Shown here in pieces: positions 44,450-53,152 of a stretch of 64,000 nt of DNA. A program made the position numbers and the translations under genes. Source of the DNA: Tsuneonella aeria (GTDB lineage Bacteria; Pseudomonadota; Alphaproteobacteria; Sphingomonadales; Sphingomonadaceae); assembly GCF_009827495.1 (NCBI RefSeq), contig NZ_WTZA01000002.1, positions 310,001 through 374,000 of the forward strand, written 5' to 3'. Under the pieces are notes generated by a model. It had not been told where the DNA came from. It saw nothing but the letters and a program-made list of their open reading frames with translations, and searched no databases. Positions within the stretch are counted from its first letter, which is position 1; the number at the start of each line of letters is the position of its first letter.

Positions 44450-44878
44450 TCAGAGCGCGCGCGTGCCTGCGGCATCCACAACCTGTTCGCCGTCTTCCTT
44501 GGCAAAGGCGCCTCGTTGCTCGGCCGGGATTAGGTCGAGCACTACTTCCGACGGGCGGCACAGTTTGACTCCGAGCGGCGAAACCACCAGCGGCCGATTG
44601 ATCAGGATCGGGTGGTCCACCATGGCATCGATCAGCTGCGCATCGGACAGTGCAGGATTGTCGAGGCCGAGCTCGGTGAAAGGCGTTCCTTTCTCCCGCA
44701 GCAGGTCTCGCGGCGAAATGCCGGCACGAGCCAGGAGGCTTTCGAGCATGGCGCGGGAGGGCGGCGTCTTCAGATACTCGATGACGTGGGGTTCAATCCC
44801 GGCGTTGCGGATCATGGCGAGCGCATTGCGCGAGGTCCCGCATTCGGGATTGTGATAGATGACGATATCGCAGGTCAT
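44450..44878 (-). CDS. arsC: ArsC, glutaredoxin-linked arsenate reductase
   Basis: A 142-residue arsenate reductase that makes As(III) for export by Acr3. Catalytic Cys in HNPECGTSRNAL (Cys at about residue 13). The substrate-binding Arg residues occur in LREKGTPF and LINRPLVVSPLG. The start at 44878 (MTCDIVIYHNPEC) begins the fold; the longer frame reaches into the gap to arsR and is not needed. Confidence 0.95.
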   Translation of the reverse strand: MTCDIVIYHNPECGTSRNALAMIRNAGIEPHVIEYLKTPPSRAMLESLLARAGISPRDLLREKGTPFTELGLDNPALSDAQLIDAMVDHPILINRPLVVSPLGVKLCRPSEVVLDLIPAEQRGAFAKEDGEQVVDAAGTRAL

Positions 44879-44963
44879 TCGGATGGCTCTGCACCGAACA
44901 GGGTGAAGTAGAACTCGATCGACTGGCCGAGGTCGGTTACGCCAGTGTGCGCATATAACCATT

Positions 44964-45320
44964 TCATGCGGAGTTATTTCGTTCTGTTTGGACTGCTTGG
45001 GTCCCGCTGGCGCCCGGGAAGGCGCAGTCCGCACCACCGCAGCAATTTTCCATCAGGAAGCCTACCAAGCCATTCATGGCGCCGTAGTCGGCGGTGTAGA
45101 TGAGCGAGCGGCCTTCCCGGCGCTGCTGGATCAACCCCGCGCGCGTAAGGTGGGCCAAGTGAAACGATAGCGAGGAGTTCGGAATGTTGAGCGTTTCGGC
45201 GATGCCGCCCGCCGGCATGCCGTTTTCGCCCGCCTGAACGAGCAGGCGAAACAGTTCTAGGCGATGCTCCTGGGCAAGGCCGGCGAGAGCCTTGACCGCC
45301 CAAGAAGAGTTCATTTCCAT
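44964..45320 (-). CDS. arsR: ArsR-family arsenic repressor
   Basis: A 118-residue ArsR/SmtB winged-helix repressor. The recognition region reads GGIAETLNIPNSSLSFHLAHLTRAGL, with the wing QQRREGRSLIYTADY. Candidate arsenite ligands are the C-terminal Cys cluster MENCCGGADC, rather than the ELCVCDL motif of E. coli ArsR. The start is 45320 or 45314 (two ATGs six bases apart behind GAGG). First gene of the ars operon. Confidence 0.92.
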   Translation of the reverse strand: MEMNSSWAVKALAGLAQEHRLELFRLLVQAGENGMPAGGIAETLNIPNSSLSFHLAHLTRAGLIQQRREGRSLIYTADYGAMNGLVGFLMENCCGGADCAFPGASGTQAVQTERNNSA

Positions 45321-45328
45321 CAACCTCG

Positions 45329-45348
45329 AAATATAAAAACGCATATTT
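45329..45348 (-). promoter_or_regulatory. Candidate ars promoter with AAATAT/ATATTT dyad
   Basis: Just upstream of arsR the minus strand reads TTGACG (45350-45355), about 15-17 bp, then a TATATT/TATTTC -10. An interrupted dyad AAATAT-N8-ATATTT spans 45329-45348, inside this promoter where a repressor would block it. Confidence 0.45.
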
Positions 45349-45360
45349 GGCGTCAAGATT

Positions 45361-45382
45361 TATTTCGATAATGATCGAAATA
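45361..45382. promoter_or_regulatory. Perfect 9-bp inverted repeat upstream of arsR (candidate ArsR operator)
   Basis: TATTTCGAT (45361-45369), AATG, ATCGAAATA (45374-45382). A perfect AT-rich dyad 41-62 bases upstream of the arsR start is consistent with an ArsR binding site, although it sits upstream of the apparent -35. Confidence 0.55.
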
Positions 45383-45708
45383 CGCGCCATGCCATCGGAT
45401 CTTGATGGTTGAATCGGGGCCCGCCGGTGCACTCAGGACAACGCCTAAAACGGGGCAAACTTGCTGCCGAGTCCTAAAGGCTTCGGAGCGAAAGCTTACT
45501 GTGATGTGGGTTGTTGGGGCCGCTGGAAGAGCTGAAGAGCGGCGCGAGCAGCGGACCGAGCCGAAGGTCAACGAGCGCACCCAGCCGAGGGTTGAAGGCT
45601 ATTGGCCCGGGTCCCGGCTGAATTGCGAAGCGCCAGCATTCCCGGGCGCGACAGGGGTCAGACCTGATTTATCAATGGTTCAGAGAGGCTTGACTAGCTT
45701 CATGTAAC
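45383..45708. other. Junction between ars operon and lipoprotein cluster
   Basis: 326 bases with no convincing gene; the one long frame has poor composition. Near the right end GGGGTCAGACC (about 45654-45664) is a near-palindrome like those often found in short dispersed repeats. TTGACT at 45690-45695 may be a -35 for the next gene, which lacks a clear Shine-Dalgarno. Confidence 0.4.
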
Positions 45709-46908
45709 ATGAGGAGCCGCCCTATTACCTGCCATCTTACAGCTGTTCTCATGATGCTTTCAGCCTGTTCGGATGGGGCTTCCATTTCGCAGGCCGAACA
45801 AGGTCAAACATACGCCACCATTCTCGAGGCGCCGCCCTATGCGCCGGTCGCCCGGATTGGGCCAGAACCCTATTCGCCCACGTTGCAAGATCGTCGCTGG
45901 CGGTTTGCCGACAGGCTGGAGGAACGACATCTGCCCCTGTTGCGCCGCCTCAAGCGCGGCGAGATCGGAAACTTCGGGGGAATTGAATGGCGCTGGCGCG
46001 ACGGGCCGGAGAATGACGGCCTGGGCAAGGTCACGGGTGTCGCCTATTTCCTGAACGAGCCTGCGGCGACCTTGCGGCGTTATACCAGCAATTCGCTGTT
46101 CCAGCCTGCCACAGCCGGCTTCGCTCGCACCGACCAGGACCGCGTCGCGCGCGAGTGGGCTGGCCGTATCGGTGACGGTATCGCATCGCCCGGGTTCGGA
46201 AATATGAGCGTACCGTGGTTAAACATCGCGGTGCCACGCGCCGAGTTCGAAGCCATGCGGACCGCGAAGCGATGGAATATCCCCCCCAACCTTGTTCTGC
46301 GTTTCAGCGAATGGGCAGAGCCAGATCTCCCCGCTGTTCCCGATGATTTAAGGCACTTGATCCGCTACTTCCCGTACGAACGGACGCTGCCCGGTCCCAC
46401 GCCAGACTTGGCAACCTACGATGCGATCGTGCTGCGCGACGGATGCTTTTTCATCGACGAAGAAGGCGCTGACGATCCTTTGGCGATGTTCCCACTCGGC
46501 GTCGGCGTCTACCGCGATCGCGAGGGGCATATGGCTTTCCGCTCCCGCCATTCCGCTAACGCGCGGCAATTGGCCCGCGTCGGTACCCGCATGCAGCTCG
46601 GCTATCGCGCAGAAGTGGCAGAGCCTCCGCCGGCGCTCATCGAAGCCTGCGGGCGCCACCGCGTGGTAACGGTCAAATCGCTCGATCAAGCGGCGGGCTA
46701 TGGCGGGGTGTGGTTTGCGGTGAAGCAGAACGCCGCGCGCGAAGGGCTGAGGAAGGGGGAAGCGCTGCGCCAGGCCAATGATTGCCTGCTGGAGCAAGAG
46801 CGTGTGCTGGCGGACAAAAGGCTTCGCGGCGGGAAAGCCGAGCCGCAATGGTGCGAGATGGCCAACCCCATCCCGCCCACTCCACCAGTGGAGCCGGATG
46901 CGGGATGA
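45709..46908 (+). CDS. Exported lipoprotein A, YT-module plus DGCF-module
   Basis: A 399-residue predicted lipoprotein (lipobox LSAC at about residues 17-20). No named family. Two modules are shared with neighbours: an N-terminal one (about 80-200) with TGVAYFLNEPAATLRRYTSNSLF, and a C-terminal one (about 222-325) with IRYFP ... IVLRDGCFFIDEEG ... LAMFPLGVGVY and the closing ACGRHRVVTV. The C-terminal tail is charged, with WCEMANPIPP. First gene of a long co-oriented set, overlapping the next by ATGA. Function unknown. Confidence 0.75.
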   Translation: MRSRPITCHLTAVLMMLSACSDGASISQAEQGQTYATILEAPPYAPVARIGPEPYSPTLQDRRWRFADRLEERHLPLLRRLKRGEIGNFGGIEWRWRDGPENDGLGKVTGVAYFLNEPAATLRRYTSNSLFQPATAGFARTDQDRVAREWAGRIGDGIASPGFGNMSVPWLNIAVPRAEFEAMRTAKRWNIPPNLVLRFSEWAEPDLPAVPDDLRHLIRYFPYERTLPGPTPDLATYDAIVLRDGCFFIDEEGADDPLAMFPLGVGVYRDREGHMAFRSRHSANARQLARVGTRMQLGYRAEVAEPPPALIEACGRHRVVTVKSLDQAAGYGGVWFAVKQNAAREGLRKGEALRQANDCLLEQERVLADKRLRGGKAEPQWCEMANPIPPTPPVEPDAG

Positions 46909-48317
46909 CAAGCATGAATTTGAAACGATCGACTTACTCTTCCGCGCTCGCACTAAGGCGTCTGGCGTTGCCGTTCCTTGCAGTCATGGCGAGCGGTGGT
47001 TGCACTGAAACGGCGAATACGGCCTCCGTGGAAACACTCGGACAGCCGTTCAGGGCGGAATTTGATGAGCGGGGTCTCGCCACGATCCTCGATGCGCCTC
47101 CGGCCGAATCCACGCCGGTGCAGCCGGGCGATCCGCCGCCGCGCACGGCCGAGCAGATCGCGGCGGACGAACAATTCCAGCGAGTCGTGGATTTTCAGGG
47201 GCGGGTGAGTGACGACGTGGCGGAGCTTTCGCGCCGGCTCGAGCGCGAGGAGCGCGGTAATTACGTCACCGTCTATTACGACAATGAGGGCGATCCCTCG
47301 GTCGTCTTCCAGTTTCTGCGCGACGGTCCAGAGACTTTGCGCAAATACACGCAGCACCCGCGCTTTTTCGCGGAGAACGTGCGCTGGTCAATGGAGCAGT
47401 TGCAGGCCGATGCGCGATGGATGTGGGAGACCTTTCGCGAGGACCGCGTGTTGCGCTCGACCGGGACCGGAGGGGGCAATCAGGTGACAGCAGAAATCAG
47501 CGTGGCGGCGGAAGAGTTCCGCGCGCTGGTCGCTCGCAAGGGGGTTACGATTCCGGAATCGGTGGAGCTGCAATTTCGGGCGCCGCCGGTGGTGCCGCTG
47601 GTGAATCCCCCGGTGCCCGCAGCACGCGATGAGGCCGTGCCCGCGGCGGTCGCGCCGCATATTCGCATCTTTCCCCGGCATGACCGGCCCGCAGGACCGG
47701 TCAACGCCATCGGCAGCCGGGTGAAAGTGGTGCTGAAGGATGGCTGCTTCCGCGCCGCGGATCGCGACAATTCTCTGGTGCTGTTCCCCTTCGGCGCAAA
47801 TCTGTTCGTCGACAGCGAAAGCTACCTCGCCTTCGGCGACGAGGAAGTACCGGGCTACGCAAGGGTTGGCGAGACGGTGCAGTTCATGGGTTCGGTCAAT
47901 GAAGTGACCGAGCCGGAATTGGTCGATCCGATCCGCGCAGCGTGCGGCCCGGGCAAGGTCATCAAGGTGGAAGGGCTTGAAAGCGCCGCGGCGCGTAGCG
48001 AGCAGCAGGTGAGCGATGGCGAGGTCAACGCCATGCGCTGGTTGCGCGACAGCTACGGCCTCGACGAAGCGCAGGCGCGGCGTGCCTATGCTTGGCTCGA
48101 GCAGCGGCAGGCGGGCCGTCGGCAAACCGGGCCGGACGGCGTGCTAATGCCCCCGATCGGCGCTTCGATGGTCATTATGAGCCCGCCTTCCCCCGTAATG
48201 GACCCAGCCATATGTCCGCCGGGCAGCAGCCTCAGTTTCGGCCTGTGCCGAACGCCCGAGGGCTATCTGCGCCCGATCCCCGAGTGGCTCGCCGAATTTC
48301 TGGAGCAGGATCGATGA
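46905..48317 (+). CDS. Exported lipoprotein B, YT-module plus DGCF-module
   Basis: A 470-residue exported protein; the leader ends in ASGGC, a non-canonical lipobox. It repeats gene A's plan: YT-module (about residues 115-215) with VVFQFLRDGPETLRKYTQHPRF and a second, DGCF-type module (about 255-355) with IRIFPRHDRP ... VVLKDGCFRAAD ... LVLFPFGANLFVD, ending ACGPGKVIKVEG. A charged C-terminal extension has YGLDEAQARRAYAWLEQ and Cys in ICPPGSSLSFGLC. ATGA overlaps at both ends. Confidence 0.75.
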   Translation: MTSMNLKRSTYSSALALRRLALPFLAVMASGGCTETANTASVETLGQPFRAEFDERGLATILDAPPAESTPVQPGDPPPRTAEQIAADEQFQRVVDFQGRVSDDVAELSRRLEREERGNYVTVYYDNEGDPSVVFQFLRDGPETLRKYTQHPRFFAENVRWSMEQLQADARWMWETFREDRVLRSTGTGGGNQVTAEISVAAEEFRALVARKGVTIPESVELQFRAPPVVPLVNPPVPAARDEAVPAAVAPHIRIFPRHDRPAGPVNAIGSRVKVVLKDGCFRAADRDNSLVLFPFGANLFVDSESYLAFGDEEVPGYARVGETVQFMGSVNEVTEPELVDPIRAACGPGKVIKVEGLESAAARSEQQVSDGEVNAMRWLRDSYGLDEAQARRAYAWLEQRQAGRRQTGPDGVLMPPIGASMVIMSPPSPVMDPAICPPGSSLSFGLCRTPEGYLRPIPEWLAEFLEQDR

Positions 48318-49585
48318 GAACAGCAATGCTCACCGTGGCCATCGCAGTCACTCTCGCGGCGTGCACGACCACTCCGGCGCAAAGTCCGGGCAATGCGGCA
48401 AACGAGGCCATCCCGTTCGACCTGACTTCAGGCCAGGCGAAACTTGCCGCAAGGCTCTATCCCGAGCTGGCCGAGGCGGCCGGGCCAAACGACAATCTGT
48501 TCATCTCTCCGCTGTCGCTGAGCGAAGGGCTTGGTCTCGCCCTGTTGGGTGCGCGCGGGCAGGCCGAAACGGAAATGCGTGCGCTGCTGGGATGGGACGC
48601 GGCCACTCGGCCGGAACTGCTGGTCAATGCCTACGACGATTTCCTGACCGAGACAGGCGACGACAAAGTATCGCTGTCGGTCGCCAACGCGCTTTGGCTC
48701 TCGGACGAGCTGACCTTCGAGGAAGACTATCTGCAGACCGTCCGCGCGGCGTTCGGCGCAACTGCGGACACGGTCGATTTCGGCGGCGCCCCGCAAGGAT
48801 CGGCGGACCGGATCAATGGCTGGGTTGCGAAGGCAACGCGTGAGCGGATCACCAAGATCGTCGATGCCAGCGGCTTCAACGATCTTACTTCCGCAGTCTT
48901 GACGAATGCGGTCTGGTTCAAAGCCGACTGGACCGTGCCCTTTGAGGATGGCTCGTTGAGCGAGTTCACACGCGGGGACGGCTCGAAGGTTGCGGTCCAC
49001 ATGATGGAGCGGCTCGCGCCGCTGCAATATCGCGAGACCCGCGACGGACAAGCGGTGGCATTGCCCTATGGCAAGAGCCAGCGCTTCGTGATGGAAGTCT
49101 TTCTGCCGAAGGATGCCCAGACCCTGAGAAGGTGGGAGCAGAACCTTCACGCACTTTCGTTTATGCTTGCCGATCAGGGCAGCGATGCGAAGTTCGATTT
49201 GGGCGCTTCAACAGAGCAGACCATTCTGCTGCGTCTGCCGCGCTTCGAAGCGCGCTTCGACGAAAGCGTAAAAGGCGCGCTCATTGCCGCCGGAATGCCC
49301 TGCGCCTTCGCAGAAGCATGCGCGAACTTTTCCGGCATGGCCAACGCGCCGCTCAAGATCGACGATGTCGCCCACGCAACCTTCTTGCGGGTCGATGAAG
49401 AAGGCACCGAGGCGGCAGCGGCAACGGCTGTGAAAATCGTCGTGGTTGGCGCGCGGTTGGTGCCGGACGTGCCCCGTATGATCGTTGATCGGCCGTTCCT
49501 CGTCACCATCCGCGACCGGGCGAGCGGCGCGCTAATCTTCTTCGGTCGCATCGCTGACCCGACCCCGGTGGAGAAGGCGTCATGA
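48314..49585 (+). CDS. Bacterial serpin (serine protease inhibitor), lipoprotein
   Basis: A 423-residue serpin anchored by a lipobox (LAAC, about residues 14-17). Family blocks in order: NLFISPLSLSEGLGLALLGARG, NALWLSDELTFEEDYL, INGWVAKATRERITKIV, LTNAVWFKADWTVPF, MEVFLPKD, and the signature RPFLVTIRDRASGALIFFGRI near the end. The hinge EEGTEAAAAT (362-371) has the small residues needed for loop insertion, so it should inhibit. Counting gives P1 Val378 and P1' Gly379, suggesting an elastase-like target. ATGA overlaps with both neighbours. Confidence 0.95.
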   Translation: MRTAMLTVAIAVTLAACTTTPAQSPGNAANEAIPFDLTSGQAKLAARLYPELAEAAGPNDNLFISPLSLSEGLGLALLGARGQAETEMRALLGWDAATRPELLVNAYDDFLTETGDDKVSLSVANALWLSDELTFEEDYLQTVRAAFGATADTVDFGGAPQGSADRINGWVAKATRERITKIVDASGFNDLTSAVLTNAVWFKADWTVPFEDGSLSEFTRGDGSKVAVHMMERLAPLQYRETRDGQAVALPYGKSQRFVMEVFLPKDAQTLRRWEQNLHALSFMLADQGSDAKFDLGASTEQTILLRLPRFEARFDESVKGALIAAGMPCAFAEACANFSGMANAPLKIDDVAHATFLRVDEEGTEAAAATAVKIVVVGARLVPDVPRMIVDRPFLVTIRDRASGALIFFGRIADPTPVEKAS

Positions 49586-51948
49586 ACCGTTTCATCCTTT
49601 CCGCGAGCGCATTGGCCTTCGCACTGGCGCCGCCCGCCCAAGCGCAGGAGGAAAAGCCGCTTTCCGAAACCTGCCCGAATCTCACCGCCGAAGAGATCGA
49701 CGGCATCGAGAATTTCAAGGGCGAGTTCGCCGAAACCGCTTGGTATGCCCGCGCCTATTGCGTGAGCGTGGAGGAGGCGCACCGTCGCATCGAAATCCAG
49801 CTGCGCGGCTCGATCGGCCCGCGCACCGAACCGGGGCCGCCGCCGCTGCCCGCGGCGCCCGACGATTCCATCGGTAATCTGCAAGGCGTTCTTCGCGAGA
49901 AGGAACCGGACACATTTGCCGGGCTGCGGATTCAGCACGAGCCGACCTATGGCGTGGCGGTCGCCTTCACCCGCGACGCGGCGGCGACTTTGGCGAAGTA
50001 TACCAGCGACCCGCTTTTCCTCCCGGTCGAACGGCCCGGGCCAACGGTAATAGAGCTGCGAGCGACCCAGGATCGACTGGTGAAAGACCTGTCGCGTCTC
50101 GGCATCAGCTGGTTTGGCGCAGGCAGTAACGAGATGACGGGCACAATCAGGATCACTCTTGGCCAGAGCGCCGATCCGATCCGCGAGGCAGCTGCGCGCG
50201 GAGAAATCGACCTGCCGGATTACGTCGTGTTCGAGGAGCCGGACCCGTTTCCCATCCCCGCGCCGCCAGTTCCGCCGGGCGACACGCGCATCAAAGGCTT
50301 CCCGCAGTTCGCATACCGCACCGATGGTATGCCGCGCACGCTGGCCGGGGTGCCGGACGTTCCCGCGAGACTGACTTTACGCGACGGGTGCCTGTGGCTT
50401 CATCCCGAAGGCGAGGAGCCGAAGATTGCGATATGGGAAAAGAGCCAGGCGCTCGACCTCACCGATCCTGAGCGCGTGGCGGTGATGAACCGGTTCTCCG
50501 GGGCGAAGGTCTTCGCGAACAGCGATGTCGTGCTGATGGGCCTTCAGCCGGGCGAGGAGATCCCGCCGGCCAAAGCCAACGGCGCAGACGGATGCCCGGG
50601 TCCCTATCGCGTCGTGCGCGGGATCACGCCGCGCGAAGTCTGGGACAGTCAGCGCAAACAGTCGGCTCTGGCCGAACGCGAACGCGCGCTCGGCAGCCGG
50701 GTAGCGGCGGAAGCCGACTACGCTGCCGATATGGCGCGACTGGCCGAATTACAGGCCTGGCGGGAAAGCAGGATGACGGAACGCGGCGATGTCGTCGCTG
50801 CGATCTGGATCGATGAGCATCAGGCGACCGCCCATGTTTTTCACACCGACGCGGTCTCGCTCGATGCCCTCGCACCCGCCGCGCTCCGGCCATTCGTAAC
50901 GGGGCAAGTAGTGCCGCATGGGGCGAATGCACTGAATGCCGCACGCGACGACATTGCCGCTCAGTTGGCCGCACTCGGTCTCGAGGCTCAGATCACCATC
51001 AGCGAGATCGAAGGCTATGTCGGTGTGCGTCCCGAAGATGTGCGCGCAATCTCCGACGCGGCAGTAGCGGGCAGGATCCACTTCCCGGCGTTGGTCCGGC
51101 TGGCGATGGATAACCAGTCGGCCATTTACTGGCAGGATATTCCGATCCGCCGCGACCCGGAAGCGGTTTGGTATCCGCTGGAAGCGCATCCAGACTTCTC
51201 GGCCATCCGTGCGCTAGTCGAGCAGACGCCGATCATGCGGCCCGAACCGCCACGCCCCGGCGAGACCGACAGCCGCTGGGTCGCAAGCAAGCCCTCCAGA
51301 GCCGGATCGCTGCAACAGACGCATTTTCTCGTGGCCTACGGCCAGACGTTGGACCGGATTCAGAACCTTCGACGCGCAGGCTACGACCCGATCGAAGCAC
51401 TGGAGTCCATGAACGGGCGGGCAACGGTCGAAAAACGCGCGGTGCTCGCCACCGATATCGTGATCGCCGAGCCGGTGGGGATCGAGATGTTCCACAACGG
51501 GCCTGACGGCTTCACATCCACGGTTCGCTGGCGAATAGTCGAAACCTTGTCGGGCGCCGCTACTCCCGGCAGCGAGCTGCGCCAGCGGCTCGCCTCGGGC
51601 GAGCGCCTGAACGAGGCGGGGGAGCGCGTTTACGGGCAGGCGATGGACGAGCCGGTGTTGCTGCCCGGTCTGCCCAACTCGCTCGAGCCGGGCTCGCGCT
51701 GGGTGCTGCATCTAAATGACGCCCTCTATCGGCACTCGGCCTATGTCCAGGGCGGAGAGGGCGTCGCGCGCACCGAAGGACGCTGGTTCGTCTCGATACC
51801 CTGGATGCCGCCCTCGCGCATCGACGAGGATGGCATCGTGCGTCCGGTCTCTCTCCATCCGGAACCGATCGCGCTCGACGAACTGCGCGAACGATTGGCG
51901 CCCATCGCGCGTGCGTTGCGGATCGAGGAGGGTGAACGAAATGATTAG
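49582..51948 (+). CDS. Large exported multi-module protein D
   Basis: A 788-residue exported protein (signal peptide ALAFALAPPAQAQ, no lipobox). Modules in order: a YT-module (about 105-220: GLRIQHEPTYGVAVAFTRDA, LAKYTSDPLFLP), a DGCF-type module (about 232-350: LTLRDGCLWLHPEG ... DGCPGPYRVV), a helical linker, a second YT-like module (about 400-510: GDVVAAIWIDEHQATAHVFH), and a beta-rich C-terminal domain (about 620-760: EKRAVLATDIVIAEPVG, WRIVETLSG, LEPGSRWVLHL) that looks netrin/TIMP-like. No named function. Confidence 0.78.
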   Translation: MNRFILSASALAFALAPPAQAQEEKPLSETCPNLTAEEIDGIENFKGEFAETAWYARAYCVSVEEAHRRIEIQLRGSIGPRTEPGPPPLPAAPDDSIGNLQGVLREKEPDTFAGLRIQHEPTYGVAVAFTRDAAATLAKYTSDPLFLPVERPGPTVIELRATQDRLVKDLSRLGISWFGAGSNEMTGTIRITLGQSADPIREAAARGEIDLPDYVVFEEPDPFPIPAPPVPPGDTRIKGFPQFAYRTDGMPRTLAGVPDVPARLTLRDGCLWLHPEGEEPKIAIWEKSQALDLTDPERVAVMNRFSGAKVFANSDVVLMGLQPGEEIPPAKANGADGCPGPYRVVRGITPREVWDSQRKQSALAERERALGSRVAAEADYAADMARLAELQAWRESRMTERGDVVAAIWIDEHQATAHVFHTDAVSLDALAPAALRPFVTGQVVPHGANALNAARDDIAAQLAALGLEAQITISEIEGYVGVRPEDVRAISDAAVAGRIHFPALVRLAMDNQSAIYWQDIPIRRDPEAVWYPLEAHPDFSAIRALVEQTPIMRPEPPRPGETDSRWVASKPSRAGSLQQTHFLVAYGQTLDRIQNLRRAGYDPIEALESMNGRATVEKRAVLATDIVIAEPVGIEMFHNGPDGFTSTVRWRIVETLSGAATPGSELRQRLASGERLNEAGERVYGQAMDEPVLLPGLPNSLEPGSRWVLHLNDALYRHSAYVQGGEGVARTEGRWFVSIPWMPPSRIDEDGIVRPVSLHPEPIALDELRERLAPIARALRIEEGERND

Positions 51949-53152
51949 ACCAGTCCTGATCGCGTTCCTCATCGCCGTGTGCGCGGTGCCCGAGGCCGTA
52001 AACGCCTGCACGTATAGCCAACGCCCTGAACCCGTTGGTCATGCCAGCGGCCAGTATTTCGCGAATGAAATGCTGGACGCGGCAACCTACGCCGATCTGG
52101 TGCTAGTGGAGGATGACGGCACCAGAGGCGGTGACGCGCGTCCGACCGGCATCATCACCGTACGCACCATCGCGCGGTTCAAGGGCAGGAGCGCCGACCG
52201 GTTCACCCTGTTCGGTACGCCATCCGACAAGGAAGGCATCTTCTCCGCGCCCTTGCAACATTTTACCAGCGAGACGGGCCAGGTGACGCCGTTCTCCTTC
52301 AGTGAAGAACGGCCCTCGCAATTGTTCCGGGAACCGGTCGCCGAAGGCTCCCCTCCACCTCCCCCTCCGCCCATGACGAGTTGCAGCCCGCCCGGTCTCA
52401 CCGCCGAGACCGGGCGGTTTTACGTCGTCCTCCGCGATGCCGAGGGCAGGGTTCTCAACCGATTGACCATGAGCGACGGAAGGGCCAGCGCGCCCAATCA
52501 TCCGGCGTTCGGCTTCGTGCCCGTCGTACTTTCAGATGAGGACTTCTGGCTCTATTCGGTGCGGCTTGCAGCGTATCGCGATACGTCCGACACTACGATC
52601 CAGCTCCTTCATTTGCGGCCCGGCAGTTCTCCCGCCGGCGTTGAGAAAGGTCTGCGCGGAGCCGGCGCAACGATCCGCGCGGCCTATTATGCGCGCGGCA
52701 ATTTCGTTGAAGAAGTTCGTCCGGCACCGCACGAGCAGGAGCGCCCCTGGCTAGAGAAAGCGAGCACCTATCTCGATTCCAGCCGGCGGGGACGCATTGG
52801 CGATCCGCATCATGGCGCGGCTGAATTCCTGCGCGGAAAGCTCGGCCCGGACAGTGTCTATGGCACCGGCCTTGGCTACCAGGTGGCCCAAGCGTTCACC
52901 CGATCCGTGCGCGAGGTGCAGCAAGCGACGGCCGCTCCTCGCTTGGTCGCCGTCGAAGTCGCAGGGGATCCCAGCGCATTCGCTGGCTTACCTTTCGTCG
53001 ATCGGACCGGGCCACTCGATCGCGCGGTGGATCGCCTGCCGCAAGTCAACGGCGCGGACGAAGCCGCCACTTTTGCCATTATGCAGCGGATCGAACGCGA
53101 CATTTGGCTGCTCAATGGCGGGAATGGCAACCGTCAGGGCACGTTGCCGTGA
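51941..53152 (+). CDS. Exported netrin/TIMP-like protein E
   Basis: A 403-residue exported protein whose signal peptide ends AVNA just before Cys23, so the mature chain would begin CTYS. The first 180 residues fit an NTR (TIMP-like) beta-barrel: YADLVLVEDDG, GIITVRTIARFKGRSADRFTLFG, and ETGRFYVVLRDAEG with a late Cys (SCSPPG). In TIMPs the free N-terminal Cys chelates the protease zinc; whether that applies here is unknown, and a lipidated Cys is the alternative. The C-terminal 200 residues are unrecognised. Overlaps gene D by eight bases. Confidence 0.7.
   Translation: MIRPVLIAFLIAVCAVPEAVNACTYSQRPEPVGHASGQYFANEMLDAATYADLVLVEDDGTRGGDARPTGIITVRTIARFKGRSADRFTLFGTPSDKEGIFSAPLQHFTSETGQVTPFSFSEERPSQLFREPVAEGSPPPPPPPMTSCSPPGLTAETGRFYVVLRDAEGRVLNRLTMSDGRASAPNHPAFGFVPVVLSDEDFWLYSVRLAAYRDTSDTTIQLLHLRPGSSPAGVEKGLRGAGATIRAAYYARGNFVEEVRPAPHEQERPWLEKASTYLDSSRRGRIGDPHHGAAEFLRGKLGPDSVYGTGLGYQVAQAFTRSVREVQQATAAPRLVAVEVAGDPSAFAGLPFVDRTGPLDRAVDRLPQVNGADEAATFAIMQRIERDIWLLNGGNGNRQGTLP

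Noticed and set aside
45402-45707. 101-codon frame before the lipoprotein cluster
   Set aside because: Poor composition and no Shine-Dalgarno; treated as a junction.
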